Source: Chthonobacter albigriseus (lineage in GTDB: Bacteria > Pseudomonadota > Alphaproteobacteria > Rhizobiales > Pleomorphomonadaceae). From it: a stretch of 64,000 nucleotides of DNA. Location: the NCBI RefSeq assembly GCF_013839445.1, contig NZ_JACDIT010000013.1:1-64000 (forward strand), in the 5' to 3' direction. The notes under the pieces were generated by a model that did no database searches, was not told the DNA's origin, and worked only from the letters and a program-made list of their open reading frames with translations. Position numbers and translations under genes: made by a program. Shown piece after piece: positions 17,416 to 26,523 of the stretch (within the stretch, counting starts at the first letter, position 1; each line of letters begins with the position of its first letter).

Positions 17416-18293
17416 CGCGGCGCCGTCCCATAGAGCCCGCCGGGCTTCACCACCAGCACCAGCGCCACCAGCAGGGTTCCGAGGATCTTGGCGAGCGTCG
17501 GCGTGAAGAACACCGAGATCACCCCGTCGGAGAGCCCGATCACCACCGCCGCCACCATGGTGCCCTTCAGGCTCCCCAGGCCGCCGATGATCACCACGAT
17601 GAACGACAGCAGCAGCGGATCCAGCCCCATCAGGTAGTGCGCCTGCTGGATCGGCACGATCAGCACCGCCGCCACCGCCGCCAGCATCGCCCCCACGGCG
17701 AACACCGCCGCGTAGACCGTGTCCACGGGAATGCCGAACGCCTGCGCCGTCTCCCGGTCGAACTGCGTCGCCCGCATCACCAGCCCGAGCTTCGTGCGCG
17801 TCAGCACGAACCACGCCCCGACCAGCAGCGCCACGGCCGCCGCCACCACGAACAGCTTGTAGCCGGAGTAGCCGAACCACGGGAACACGACCCGGTAGGT
17901 GAACGGCGCCTGCACCGGCCGGGCGTCCGGCCCGAAGAAGGTCAGCGCCAGCTGCTGCAGAATGAACAGGAGCCCGATCGTCGCCACGATCGTAGCCTCC
18001 GGGTCGTGCCCCAGTCGGCGCAGCACCAGCCGCTCCGCCCCCAGCGCCACCGCCCCCACGACCAGCGGCGCCCCCACGAACGCCGCCGCAAATCCCACGG
18101 CCGGATGCCCCGGCACGAAATGCGAGATCGCCCAGGCCGTCACCGCGCCCAGCATGAAGAACTCCCCATGCGCCACGTTGACCACCCGCATGACCCCGAA
18201 CACCAGCGACAACCCCAGCGCCATCAACGCCAGCACCGCCGCCGTCACCGTCCCCTCCAGGAGGGCAAGAAGCAGATGAGGACCAAAAGCCAA
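17412..18293 (-). CDS. Branched-chain-type ABC transporter permease LivH-like
   Basis: The permease has LALMALGLSLVFGVMRVVN, VAHGEFFMLG and VVIIGGLGSLKGTMVAAV, all typical of LivH. No ATG stands near the expected start. I chose the TTG at 18293, preceded by GGGAGA at a good distance, which gives 293 residues, the usual length. A longer reading from a TTG at 18359 is possible but adds an unusual hydrophilic leader. About 360 bases with repeats separate it from the binding-protein gene. Confidence 0.85.
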   Translation of the reverse strand: MAFGPHLLLALLEGTVTAAVLALMALGLSLVFGVMRVVNVAHGEFFMLGAVTAWAISHFVPGHPAVGFAAAFVGAPLVVGAVALGAERLVLRRLGHDPEATIVATIGLLFILQQLALTFFGPDARPVQAPFTYRVVFPWFGYSGYKLFVVAAAVALLVGAWFVLTRTKLGLVMRATQFDRETAQAFGIPVDTVYAAVFAVGAMLAAVAAVLIVPIQQAHYLMGLDPLLLSFIVVIIGGLGSLKGTMVAAVVIGLSDGVISVFFTPTLAKILGTLLVALVLVVKPGGLYGTAPR

Positions 18294-18409
18294 GCGCCAT
18301 CTCCCGAAGCCAGACCACCCTACGCCAACCGCGTCCCTCCCCCTTGCGGGCAGGGACAAAGTGTGGGGGCATCACCGCCCCAACCGACCGGAAACCCCTC
18401 CCCCTAACC

Positions 18410-18528
18410 CGTCATGGTCCGCGTAGGCGGACCACCCACGCATTTTTCCCGGACCGCGCTGCACACCCCAACGCCCATCCAAGCCAAGCACACGAACCCG
18501 TGGGTGGTCCGCCTGCGCGGACCAAGAC
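18410..18528. repeat. Inverted pair of palindromic repeats between binding-protein and permease genes
   Basis: A plus copy (18410-18440, loop GTAG) and a minus copy (18499-18528, loop CTGC) flank a 58-base spacer. They lie between the substrate-binding-protein gene and the livH-like gene of one operon. This is the classic position of REP elements that let a binding protein be made in excess of its permease. The rest of 18294-18655 is G/A-rich on the coding strand and holds no gene. Confidence 0.85.
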
Positions 18529-18655
18529 CTCGAGTGGGCAGGGTACAAGGGGCATGCGGGAAAAGGAGCGGAGCAGCCGGAGTGGGCAGTGGGGGTCGAA
18601 GATCCAAAGGAAACCCGCCCCCCTACCCCCTCGGCTGCCTACCGCCCCTATCCCC

Positions 18656-19972
18656 TCACAACGCCTGCTTCGTGTAGTCCGTCTCGTCCGGATACATCCC
18701 GTCCTCGATGCTCGTCCGGTGCACCACCTCCGCCTTGCCGCTCTTCACCTGCGTGATGTTCTGGTGGCCGAACACCTGATGGGTCTTGCCGTTGAACACC
18801 TTGTCGCCCTGCGGATGCTCGTTGCCCTCGGCGATCGTGGTGATCGCTTCGGTCGCCTCGATCAGCTTGGCCCGATCGGCTTCGCCCTGGTAGCCGGCCG
18901 CCTCCATCGCATGCTTCAGGATGAACAGCGTCTCCCAGCAGCCGAACATGTGGCTGTAGGTCGAGATGTCGGCCGGATCGCTGGTGCTCGCCCCGTTGGC
19001 GTCCACGCCCACCTTCTCCCGGTAGAACGTGTCGAAGGCGCTCGGGCTGGCGCCCGCATGGCGCGGGAACGCCTCCCAGAAGTAGCTGTTCTCCAGGAAC
19101 TCCAGCCCGGGGCTGGCGAGGTCCACCGCTTCCAGGCTGTCGATGAAGCCGAACAGCTTGGGGTGTTCCGATCCGAAGTGCTCGCCGAGCTCCTTCACGA
19201 AGGTCAGCACCGCCGGTCCCACCATCACGTGGTAGAGCACTTCCGTGTCGGACGGGATGTTCGGGAAGTAGCGGGTGAAGCTCGTCTCGGTCGGCGGCAC
19301 CGGGATCAGCGTCGTCACCTCGCCGCCCTGCGCCTTCATCGCGGCGGAGAAGTAGTCGCGGTGGTCGTATCCGAAGGCGAAGTCCGGATAGATCATCGTA
19401 ACCTTCTTGCCGAGGTTGCTCGCGATCCACGGCGCCATCGACTGCACCTGGCTCTTCACGTCCGTGATGCCGGGCTGGAAGGTGTAGCGGTTGAGCATTC
19501 CGGACGCCACGTGATGGCCTTCCGAGACAACGTAATAGGGCAGCTTCAGCTCGCCCGCCCGCGGCGCCGAGCCGATCACCACGTGGCTGAACAGCGTGCC
19601 GAACGCCACGTCCGTCTTGTGCTGGGTGGCGAACTTCTCCACCACCTCCGCGCCGCGCTTCGGATCGGTGCCGTCGTCCTCCGCGATCACCTCCACCGGG
19701 CGCCCGTTGATGCCGCCGGCCTCGTTGATCAGCTTCACAGCCGCCGTGGTGGTCCGCTCGTACCAGCGCCCGTAGGCGGCGCCGATGCCCGTCCGGTGCA
19801 CCTGGAAGCCGATCTTGATCGGCGCCGAGCTCTGCGCCTGCGCATAGCGCACGAACCCCGGGCCGAGCGTCAGCCCGCCCGCCGCCGCGGCGCCGGTCAG
19901 CGCCAGGCCTTTCAACGCATCGCGCCGCGTCAGGGTGCTGGCCGGTGCCGTCGTCTTCTTGTCGTCAGTCAT
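18656..19972 (-). CDS. Periplasmic substrate-binding protein of the Liv-type ABC importer
   Basis: This 438-residue protein begins with a twin-arginine signal (TLTRRDALKGLALTGAAAAGG), so it is probably exported folded by Tat. The mature protein is of the LivJ/AmiC-like periplasmic-binding type (KIGFQVHRTGIGAAYGRWYE, NEAGGINGRPVEVIAEDDGTD). The ligand cannot be read from sequence. The operon context suggests an N-heterocyclic acid or related amide instead of a branched-chain amino acid. Confidence 0.9.
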   Translation of the reverse strand: MTDDKKTTAPASTLTRRDALKGLALTGAAAAGGLTLGPGFVRYAQAQSSAPIKIGFQVHRTGIGAAYGRWYERTTTAAVKLINEAGGINGRPVEVIAEDDGTDPKRGAEVVEKFATQHKTDVAFGTLFSHVVIGSAPRAGELKLPYYVVSEGHHVASGMLNRYTFQPGITDVKSQVQSMAPWIASNLGKKVTMIYPDFAFGYDHRDYFSAAMKAQGGEVTTLIPVPPTETSFTRYFPNIPSDTEVLYHVMVGPAVLTFVKELGEHFGSEHPKLFGFIDSLEAVDLASPGLEFLENSYFWEAFPRHAGASPSAFDTFYREKVGVDANGASTSDPADISTYSHMFGCWETLFILKHAMEAAGYQGEADRAKLIEATEAITTIAEGNEHPQGDKVFNGKTHQVFGHQNITQVKSGKAEVVHRTSIEDGMYPDETDYTKQAL

Positions 19973-20085
19973 GTCCCGCCTCCGTCTGGTTCGGGCGGGG
20001 GCCGTTGTCCCCCGGCGCTCCGCCCTGTCGAGTTGCCTAACAGATTACCACAGGAATGCACGTCAACATCCGGCCGGCGATGGTT

Positions 20086-20664
20086 TTACCGCTGGCCATC
20101 CCACTTGGAGATCTCGTCCTGCTTCAGGCCGCCCATCCGGGCATGCGGCCGTCCTCCCGTCGTCATCGCCAGGATGAACACGAGTTCGTCGGCGCGCGGT
20201 CCGTCCGGGACCGTCACCGTGATCGCGTCGAAATGGCTGCGCACATAGGCGGCGTTGCGGTGGTGGATCGGGATGTCGATCGCCGCGCCCATCGCCGCCA
20301 CCTTGGCGGCCGAAGGCACGATCGACAGCGCCTTGCCCAGGAGCTCCCGCATCGCGTATCCGCCCGGCACGTGCCAGAGCGCGCCATGCTCAACCTCGCC
20401 GGCCGACCCCACCAGCGATCCCTTGCCGTAGGCCTCGATCGCCGCCTCGTCGCCGCCCAGCGCCGCGAGCAGGCGGCTGCTGCAGACGAGCCCCAGCGGC
20501 TTCAGCAGCTCCATCGCGCTCTCCAGTTCCGGCTCGTAGCGCCCGGCGAACGGATTGCGCACCACCGCGGCCACCCAGCCCTTGCGCACCGGCTCCTGCA
20601 GCGGCGGCCCACCGTCGTGGCGGATCTCCTCCACTGCGGTCACGATCTTGCGCACGTCGAACAT
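20086..20664 (-). CDS. Amino acid synthesis family protein (DUF1185/PF06684)
   Basis: The ATG at 20664 shares its A with the TGA of the UPF0280 gene, so the two are coupled; a GTG one codon earlier is an alternative. The 192 residues match the DUF1185 family, which has a chorismate-mutase-like fold and no established reaction. Recognisable stretches are VRNPFAGRYEPELESAMELL, GKGSLVGSAGEVEHGALWHV and GRPHARMGGLK. Neighbouring genes point to a step in heterocycle or amino-acid-like intermediate metabolism. Confidence 0.85.
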   Translation of the reverse strand: MFDVRKIVTAVEEIRHDGGPPLQEPVRKGWVAAVVRNPFAGRYEPELESAMELLKPLGLVCSSRLLAALGGDEAAIEAYGKGSLVGSAGEVEHGALWHVPGGYAMRELLGKALSIVPSAAKVAAMGAAIDIPIHHRNAAYVRSHFDAITVTVPDGPRADELVFILAMTTGGRPHARMGGLKQDEISKWDGQR

Positions 20665-21596
20665 CACGCGATCCTCTTCCGTCTCTCGATAGCCGTCGGC
20701 CTCGCGCTCGCGACCCGGTCCAGGGTCGCGTCCGCCACCACCCGCGTTTCCCCCTGCAGAGAGAGGAACGCCGCAATCACCAGCCCCCGCCGCATCAGCG
20801 CCCCGGCCACCGCCGCGCCGTGCTCCAGCGCCGCCGCCCGCGTCCGCGCGGAGAGCGGCCCGACTGAAACCGTCACTAGCCGCTCGCCGAGATCGCTGTC
20901 CGGGTCGAGCGACCGCGCCGGCCGCCTCACCACCGCCGGATCGTCCGCGTCCACCGCGTTGGCGATCATCGTCGCCGCCGCATCCGCCGCCGCCGCGTCC
21001 GCCGCCAGCACGGTCACGCTGTCCGCGATCCCGAGCGAGAACGACCGCCCGCGCGCCCCGGAGGTCGCGATCCCGCCCACGCCGTCTCCCGCCGTCACCC
21101 GCACCAGGCCGTTGAGCCCCGGCACCGCACGATCATAGGCCTCCCGCTCGGGCCACTCGCCAAAATCCGCCGCCACCGCCACATCCAGCGCTGTCCCCGG
21201 CCCGCACCACACGGCGATGTCCCCGCCGTCGTTCACGAAGGCCCGCTCGATCCCCGGCACGCTCCGCAAGGCAGCCATCAGCTCGTCCGCCACTGCCCCG
21301 GCCACCGCCGCCATCGGCGTGATGAACGCCGGCGCGAACGGCCGCACCGCGCGCGCCATCCGCAGCCCCACCGGCGAGACCGGCTCCTCCGCGCCGCCGT
21401 CCACAGGCCGGCGCAACGCGTCCAGCTCCGCGCAGAGTTCGCCGAGGATCCCCCCGAACCGCGCCGCTGCCGCCCGTTCCGCAGCCGCCACGGCTGCCTC
21501 GTCGCCCCAGGCCTTCAGCACCACGTCCATCGGCCCGTGCGAGAGGTGCAACCTCCCGCCCGTCAGCCTCTGGATTGTCGGCGCATCGAACCCCAT
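20664..21596 (-). CDS. UPF0280 family protein (ApbE-superfamily fold)
   Basis: This 310-residue protein matches UPF0280, a family related in fold to the flavin transferase ApbE. Typical parts are LHLSHGPMDVVLKAWG near the start, the Ala/Gly-rich FAPAFITPMAAVAGAVADEL, FVNDGGDIAVWC and GIATSGARGRSFSLGIADSV. No signal peptide is present, so it is cytoplasmic, unlike ApbE lipoproteins. It starts three bases after the MarR stop codon. Its reaction is unknown; flavin handling or a ring-modifying step are both conceivable. Confidence 0.85.
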   Translation of the reverse strand: MGFDAPTIQRLTGGRLHLSHGPMDVVLKAWGDEAAVAAAERAAAARFGGILGELCAELDALRRPVDGGAEEPVSPVGLRMARAVRPFAPAFITPMAAVAGAVADELMAALRSVPGIERAFVNDGGDIAVWCGPGTALDVAVAADFGEWPEREAYDRAVPGLNGLVRVTAGDGVGGIATSGARGRSFSLGIADSVTVLAADAAAADAAATMIANAVDADDPAVVRRPARSLDPDSDLGERLVTVSVGPLSARTRAAALEHGAAVAGALMRRGLVIAAFLSLQGETRVVADATLDRVASARPTAIERRKRIA

Positions 21597-21599
21597 CGC

Positions 21600-22016
21600 T
21601 CACCCCATCTTCGCCAAGAGCCGCAGGAACTCCGCCCGCTCCGCTGGGCTCAGCGGTTCCAGCGTCCGCCGCGAAACCTCGTAGCCCGCCACCTTCATCG
21701 CCTCGATCGTCGCCGCGCCCTCCCGCGTCAGCTGCAGCATGATCAGCCGCCCGTCGTCCGGGCTCGGCGTCTGGTGCACCCAGCCCCGCTTCAGGAGCCG
21801 CCCGGCCACGCCCGAGATCGTCGCCGGGTCCATCGCCGTCATCCGCCCCAGTTCGTTCTGCGAGGCCGACCCCACGTCCGACAGCTTGGCCAGCGCAGCC
21901 AGCTGGGTCGGCGTCACCTCGAACGCCGCCATCGTGTCCGCGAAGATCGCGCTCGCCCGCTGGTGCGCCCGGCGGATCAGGAACCCCACCTGCTCTTCCA
22001 GCCGGTAGCCCGTCAT
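21600..22016 (-). CDS. MarR family transcriptional regulator
   Basis: The ATG at 22016 gives 138 residues, normal for MarR dimers. The winged helix-turn-helix is clear: VTPTQLAALAKLSDVGSAS, then LGRMTAMDPATISGVAGRLL and the wing RGWVHQTPSPDDGRLIMLQL. It is embedded in the catabolic operon, overlapping the reductase gene through ATGA and three bases from the UPF0280 gene. It is therefore likely an autoregulated repressor of the block, released by the pathway substrate, by analogy with NicR of nicotinate degradation. Confidence 0.92.
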   Translation of the reverse strand: MTGYRLEEQVGFLIRRAHQRASAIFADTMAAFEVTPTQLAALAKLSDVGSASQNELGRMTAMDPATISGVAGRLLKRGWVHQTPSPDDGRLIMLQLTREGAATIEAMKVAGYEVSRRTLEPLSPAERAEFLRLLAKMG

Positions 22017-23545
22017 TGCCGCACCCCCGTTTCCGGATTGAGCGGCCACGGCAGGTCCCCGGCCATCGCCTCCACCCGCGCCTCCGGCCCGACAGCGGCG
22101 AGAAGGTCGCCGATCCGCACCACCTCGCCCATATGCCCGCCCAGCCGTTCGTAGAACGCGGCCGGAAGCGTGAACTCCATCGGCGCCACCAGCGCCGGCG
22201 TCGGCACGGTCCCGAACGAGCCCTTCGGCATCTTGGCCACGTCTACCATCACGGTGATCCCGCCGCCCGGCCACAGCGTCACCGGCGCGCCGCCCATCGT
22301 CACCCGCGTCTCACCCTTGGCCACCGACCGGGTCAGCAGCACCGGGTTCTCGGTCACCCCCGCGCGCAGCGATCCGCCGGCCCCCGCCACGAACAGTACG
22401 CTCGACAGCGACGGCTCGCAGTTCTCCCCGATCCGCTCCACCACGCGTCCCACCGCCTCCGGCATCGGCGCCGGCACCGGCGTCAGCGTCTCGTCCAGCA
22501 CGCAGTAGAGCGCATCCTCTCCCGTGGTGGAGGTGATCAGCAGCCTGAGTCCCGGCCACGCCACCGCCGGATCGATCCGGCTGATCACCGACAGCGGATC
22601 GGTGATGTCGGTCCCGCCCCAGCCGATGCCGGGGTTCGCCACCTGGAAATATCGTCCCGGCGTCGACTTGCGCCCCCGCACGCGGATCCCCGCCGGCCGC
22701 ATCGCCAGCACCCGGCCCGCCTGGTGTTCGCTCAGCACCCCGGTGATGTGATCGTCGAGCACGATCACCTCGTCCACGTGCCCCAGCCACTGCTTGGCGA
22801 AGATCCCCACCGTCGCCGAGCCGCAGCCGACGCGCATCCGCTCTTCCGTCCGGCCGTCGACGATCGGCGCCGCCCCCGCCTGCACCGTCACCGCATGTCC
22901 GCCGTCGATCGAAAGCGTCACCGCCTCGCCGGAGGAAAGCCTCATCAGCGTCTCGCAGGTGACGTTGCCCTCCTTCTTCGACCCGCCCGTCAGGTGCCGC
23001 ACGCCGCCCAGCGACAGCATCTGCGAGCCGTATTCGGCCGTGGTCACATGCCCCACCGCCTCGCCGTCCACCCGCACCGTCGCGGTTTCCGGGCCGAGGT
23101 GCCGGTCGGTGTCGATCTTCACCTTCACGCCGCAGTAGCTGAAGATGCCCTCGGTCACCACGGTCACCGTATCGACGCCCGCCTGCTCGGAGGCCACGAT
23201 GAACGGCGCCGGCTTGTAGTCCGGATAGGTCGTTCCCGCGCCCACCCCCGTCACGAAGGCCCGCTCCGGGTCGATCAGCCGCCCGTTCCAGCCGTCCGCC
23301 GCCTGCGGCCCGGCGAAGGGCACCAGCGGCGTGCCGTCCTCCACCGCCTTGGTCAGGATCAGCACCGGATCAACCCGCACCAGCCGCCCGTCCTCGTTGG
23401 CATAGCGCGCGCACGCCCCCGCCCGCCCCGGCCGGATCCGGCAGAGCACCGGGCACGCATCGCAGCGGATGATCCCGTCGTCCTCCACGGCGCCGAACTT
23501 GGCGGACCGCGCGTCCGCGGAGAATGGATCGGCCACGGCGCTCAT
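22013..23545 (-). CDS. 6-Hydroxynicotinate reductase-like iron-sulphur protein
   Basis: The ATG at 23545 overlaps the hydroxylase gene by ATGA and gives 510 residues. An N-terminal Cys motif (Cys28, 31, 35 and 45, in RCDACPVLC) should bind a 4Fe-4S cluster. The rest matches the family annotated as 6-hydroxynicotinate reductase, the ferredoxin-dependent enzyme that reduces 6-hydroxynicotinate to its tetrahydro-6-oxo form in Eubacterium barkeri. Conserved-looking parts are VTEGIFSYCGVKVKIDTDRH, MRVGCGSATVGIFAKQW and WGGTDITDPLSVI. True substrate is unproven. Confidence 0.75.
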   Translation of the reverse strand: MSAVADPFSADARSAKFGAVEDDGIIRCDACPVLCRIRPGRAGACARYANEDGRLVRVDPVLILTKAVEDGTPLVPFAGPQAADGWNGRLIDPERAFVTGVGAGTTYPDYKPAPFIVASEQAGVDTVTVVTEGIFSYCGVKVKIDTDRHLGPETATVRVDGEAVGHVTTAEYGSQMLSLGGVRHLTGGSKKEGNVTCETLMRLSSGEAVTLSIDGGHAVTVQAGAAPIVDGRTEERMRVGCGSATVGIFAKQWLGHVDEVIVLDDHITGVLSEHQAGRVLAMRPAGIRVRGRKSTPGRYFQVANPGIGWGGTDITDPLSVISRIDPAVAWPGLRLLITSTTGEDALYCVLDETLTPVPAPMPEAVGRVVERIGENCEPSLSSVLFVAGAGGSLRAGVTENPVLLTRSVAKGETRVTMGGAPVTLWPGGGITVMVDVAKMPKGSFGTVPTPALVAPMEFTLPAAFYERLGGHMGEVVRIGDLLAAVGPEARVEAMAGDLPWPLNPETGVRQ

Positions 23546-26523
23546 CGCCCGCCCTCCTGCAGCGCTTCCCACAGCCGATGCGGCAGCACCGGCACCCGCG
23601 TCATCCGCGCCCCCGTCGCATGCCGGATCGCCGACAGGATCGCCGGCGCCGTCGCCACCAGCGCCGGTTCGCCCACGCCCTTGGCGCCGAACGGCCCCAC
23701 CGGCTCCGGGTCCTCGATCAGGTGGATGGTCATCTCCGGCATGTCGCCCACGGTCGGGATCAGGTAGTCGTGCAGGTTCTCCGTCCGGCCCGGAATGAAC
23801 TCCTCCATCAGCGCCAGGCCCAGCCCCTGCGCGATGCCGCCGTGGATCTGCCCTTCCGTCAGCGTCGGGTTGATCGCCCGTCCCACGTCATGCGCGGCGT
23901 GGATCGCCAGCACCTTCACGGTGCCGAGGGCCGTGTCCACCGCCACCTCGGCCATCTGCGCCGCGAACCCGTAGGAGGCGTAGGGCACGCCCTGCCCCTC
24001 CGCGTCGAGCGGGCTCGTCGGCGGATCCCACGTGCCCTCGCCGGCCAGCACCACGCCGGCCTCGTCCGCCGGCAGGCTGGAGATCTCGATCCGCCGCGTC
24101 GCCTCGCCGTCGGCGATCGTCAGCACGCCCTCGGCGATCGAGATCCGCGCCTCCGGCCCCGCGTTCGCCAGCGAGAGAACGCCCTTGCGCAGCGCCTCGC
24201 CCGCCAGCCGCGCGGCGTTGCCCGACACCAGCGTCTGCCGGGATGCCGAGGTCTTGCCCGCATCCGCCGTCAGGTCCGTGTCGCCCACCACCAGCCGGAA
24301 CGCCTCGGCCGGCACGCCCAGCGCCTCCGCCGCGATCTGCGTCAGCACGGTCGTAGAGCCCTGCCCGATGTCCACCGCCCCGTTGTGGAAGGTCAGCCGT
24401 CCGTCACGCGAAAGCGTGATCCGCATCGTCGAGGGATTGGGCAGCGAGGTGTTGCCGCAGCCGTACCACATGCAGGCGATCCCGACGCCGCGCCGCACCC
24501 GGCCCTCGCCGCGGTTCCATTCCGCCGCCCGCGCCAGCCCTGCTTCCCACTCGGGCTTCAGCGCGTCCAGGCATTGCGGCAATCCGGCCGAGGCGAGCCG
24601 CTGTCCCGTCGCGGTCTCGTCGCCCGTCCCGATCGCGTTCCGCCGGCGGATCTCCCAGCGGTCCAGCCCCAGTTTCTCTGCAAGATCGTCGATCAGCGTC
24701 TCGTGCGCGATCGCCGCCTGCGGCACGCCGAAGCCGCGGAAGGCGCCCGACGGCGTCTCGTTGGTGTAGACCGCCCGCGTCCGCGCCGTCACGTGCGGCA
24801 CCCGGTACGGCCCCGTCGCGTGCACCGGCACGCGGTTGGCCACCGTGGGCCCCCACGAGGCGTAGGCGCCCGTGTTGAAATCGCCGTCCATGTCGAAGGC
24901 CATGAACCGCCCGTCGGCGTCGGCCGAATAGCGCGCCCGGATCTTCGCCGGGTGGCGCTTCGTCGTGGAAGCCATCGACTCCGCGCGGCTGTAGACGATC
25001 CGCACCGGCCGTCCCGTCGCGTGCGCCGCCACCGCCAGGATCGGCTGGATCGAGGCATCCAGCTTGCCGCCGAAGCCACCGCCGCAGGCGGTCGGGCGGA
25101 TCCGCACCTTGTCGTGCGCTACGCCCAGCACGCGTGCGGTCTCTTCCAGGTCCATGTAGGGCGCCTGCGTGCAGGCGCTCACCTCCATCCGGTCGCCCAC
25201 CGGTTCGGCGAACCCGGCCTCCGGCTCGATATAGGCATGCTCCACGAACGCCGTCTCGAACCGGCCTTCCGCCGTGGCCGCCGCTCCCTGGTGCCCAGTC
25301 TCCGCATCCCCGCGCTTCAGGTACCCCCGCGTCAGCACATTGCCCGGCGAGCCTGCATGCAGCGCCGGCGCCTCGGCAGCCAGGGCCGCCTCCACGCCCG
25401 TCAAAGGCGGCAGCACGGTCCAGGCGATCGGCAGGTCAGCGTCCGAAACGCTCTCCACGGCCTCCTTCGTCCCCACCAGTGCCGCGATCGCTTCGCCGCG
25501 GAACCGCACATGGCCGTCCGCGAACACCGGTTGGTCCTTGGTCGTCGGAAAGATCCCGAAGCTGTTCTCGCCCGGCACGTCCCGGGCCGTCACGATCGCC
25601 TCGAGCCCCGGCACCCGGCTCCGCACGGACTCCAGATCCCCGATTGCAAAGGTCGCCCGCGCATATGGCGACCGCAACACACGCACCCAAAGCGCCTCCG
25701 CCGGGGCCGCATCCGCCCCGAACACCTCCGTCCCCGCCACTTTCCCCCAGCCATCCAACCGCGCGATCCGCCGCCCCACGCTGAGGAAGCCACCATCTCC
25801 CTCGTCACGCGCCACTCGGCCGCCGTCACCGTCCTCCACCCTCGCCGTCATGGTCCGCGAAGGCGGACCACCCACGCCTTTGTCGGCCCGACCCCCGTCA
25901 CTCTCCACATCCCAAGCCGTCATGGTCCGCGAAGGCGGACCACCCACGCATCTGTCTTCCCGACCCCCGTCACTCTCCCCACCCCAAGCCGTCATGGTCC
26001 GCGAAGGCGGACCACCCACGCCTTTGCTTGCATCCACCTCCCCCGCCACGCTCATCACCGCATCGAGGATCTTCACATACCCAGTGCACCGGCAGAGCAC
26101 CCCGCCGAGCGCGTCTTCCACCGCCTCGCGTCCCGCCCCCGGCTCCCGCGCCAGCACGTCCGTCGCGGCCATCAGCATGCCCGGCGTGCAGATCCCGCAC
26201 TGCGCCGCCCCATGCTCCAGGAAAGCCCGCCGCAGCCGGTCGGTGATCCCGTCCGGCCCGGCGCCCTCCACCGTCTCCACCGCCGCGCCATCGGCCTGCG
26301 CCGCCGAGACGAGACACGCGCACACCTGTTCCCCGTCGAGGATCACCGTGCACGCGCCGCAGTCACCCGCGTCGCAGCCCACCTTGGTACCGATCAGCCC
26401 CAATCCGTCCCGGAGTGCCGTGGCAAGGCTCTGGAACGGATCCACCGCCACCGTTCTTGCCGCGCCATTCACCGTCAGCGCGATCGACACGATGTCCTTG
26501 GGGGTTTGCGCGCCGTCCGCCAT
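23542..26523 (-). CDS. Fused molybdenum hydroxylase: 2Fe-2S subunit plus Mo-pterin subunit
   Basis: This 993-residue xanthine-dehydrogenase-family protein should hydroxylate an N-heterocycle using water. Residues 1-165 carry two 2Fe-2S motifs (Cys50, 55, 58, 70 and Cys109, 112, 144, 146). Residues ~247-993 are the molybdopterin subunit, with the catalytic KGVGEPALVATAPA near the end. Between them lies a ~75-residue linker of three 24-residue repeats (each with VGGPPSRTMTA, near 169, 193 and 217) encoded by the palindromic DNA repeat. The ATG at 26523 overlaps the FAD-subunit stop (TGATG). The two parts are more often separate genes. Confidence 0.88.
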   Translation of the reverse strand: MADGAQTPKDIVSIALTVNGAARTVAVDPFQSLATALRDGLGLIGTKVGCDAGDCGACTVILDGEQVCACLVSAAQADGAAVETVEGAGPDGITDRLRRAFLEHGAAQCGICTPGMLMAATDVLAREPGAGREAVEDALGGVLCRCTGYVKILDAVMSVAGEVDASKGVGGPPSRTMTAWGGESDGGREDRCVGGPPSRTMTAWDVESDGGRADKGVGGPPSRTMTARVEDGDGGRVARDEGDGGFLSVGRRIARLDGWGKVAGTEVFGADAAPAEALWVRVLRSPYARATFAIGDLESVRSRVPGLEAIVTARDVPGENSFGIFPTTKDQPVFADGHVRFRGEAIAALVGTKEAVESVSDADLPIAWTVLPPLTGVEAALAAEAPALHAGSPGNVLTRGYLKRGDAETGHQGAAATAEGRFETAFVEHAYIEPEAGFAEPVGDRMEVSACTQAPYMDLEETARVLGVAHDKVRIRPTACGGGFGGKLDASIQPILAVAAHATGRPVRIVYSRAESMASTTKRHPAKIRARYSADADGRFMAFDMDGDFNTGAYASWGPTVANRVPVHATGPYRVPHVTARTRAVYTNETPSGAFRGFGVPQAAIAHETLIDDLAEKLGLDRWEIRRRNAIGTGDETATGQRLASAGLPQCLDALKPEWEAGLARAAEWNRGEGRVRRGVGIACMWYGCGNTSLPNPSTMRITLSRDGRLTFHNGAVDIGQGSTTVLTQIAAEALGVPAEAFRLVVGDTDLTADAGKTSASRQTLVSGNAARLAGEALRKGVLSLANAGPEARISIAEGVLTIADGEATRRIEISSLPADEAGVVLAGEGTWDPPTSPLDAEGQGVPYASYGFAAQMAEVAVDTALGTVKVLAIHAAHDVGRAINPTLTEGQIHGGIAQGLGLALMEEFIPGRTENLHDYLIPTVGDMPEMTIHLIEDPEPVGPFGAKGVGEPALVATAPAILSAIRHATGARMTRVPVLPHRLWEALQEGGR
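25846..26020 (-). repeat. Three in-frame palindromic repeats with 72-bp period inside a gene
   Basis: Identical 31-bp cores lie at 25846-25876, 25918-25948 and 25990-26020, all in the same orientation with stem GGTCCGC, loop GAAG and GCGGACC. The spacer between cores is 41 bases and has diverged slightly (for example CTTTGTCGG against ATCTGTCTT). The period of 72 is a multiple of three, so triplication keeps the reading frame and yields three 24-residue units. No stop codon arises on the coding strand. Confidence 0.93.

Noticed and set aside
25846-26020. CRISPR array
   Set aside because: Only three repeats, spacers similar to each other, a 72-bp tandem period, an open reading frame through all units and no cas genes. 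This is a tandem-duplicated palindromic element inside a gene.
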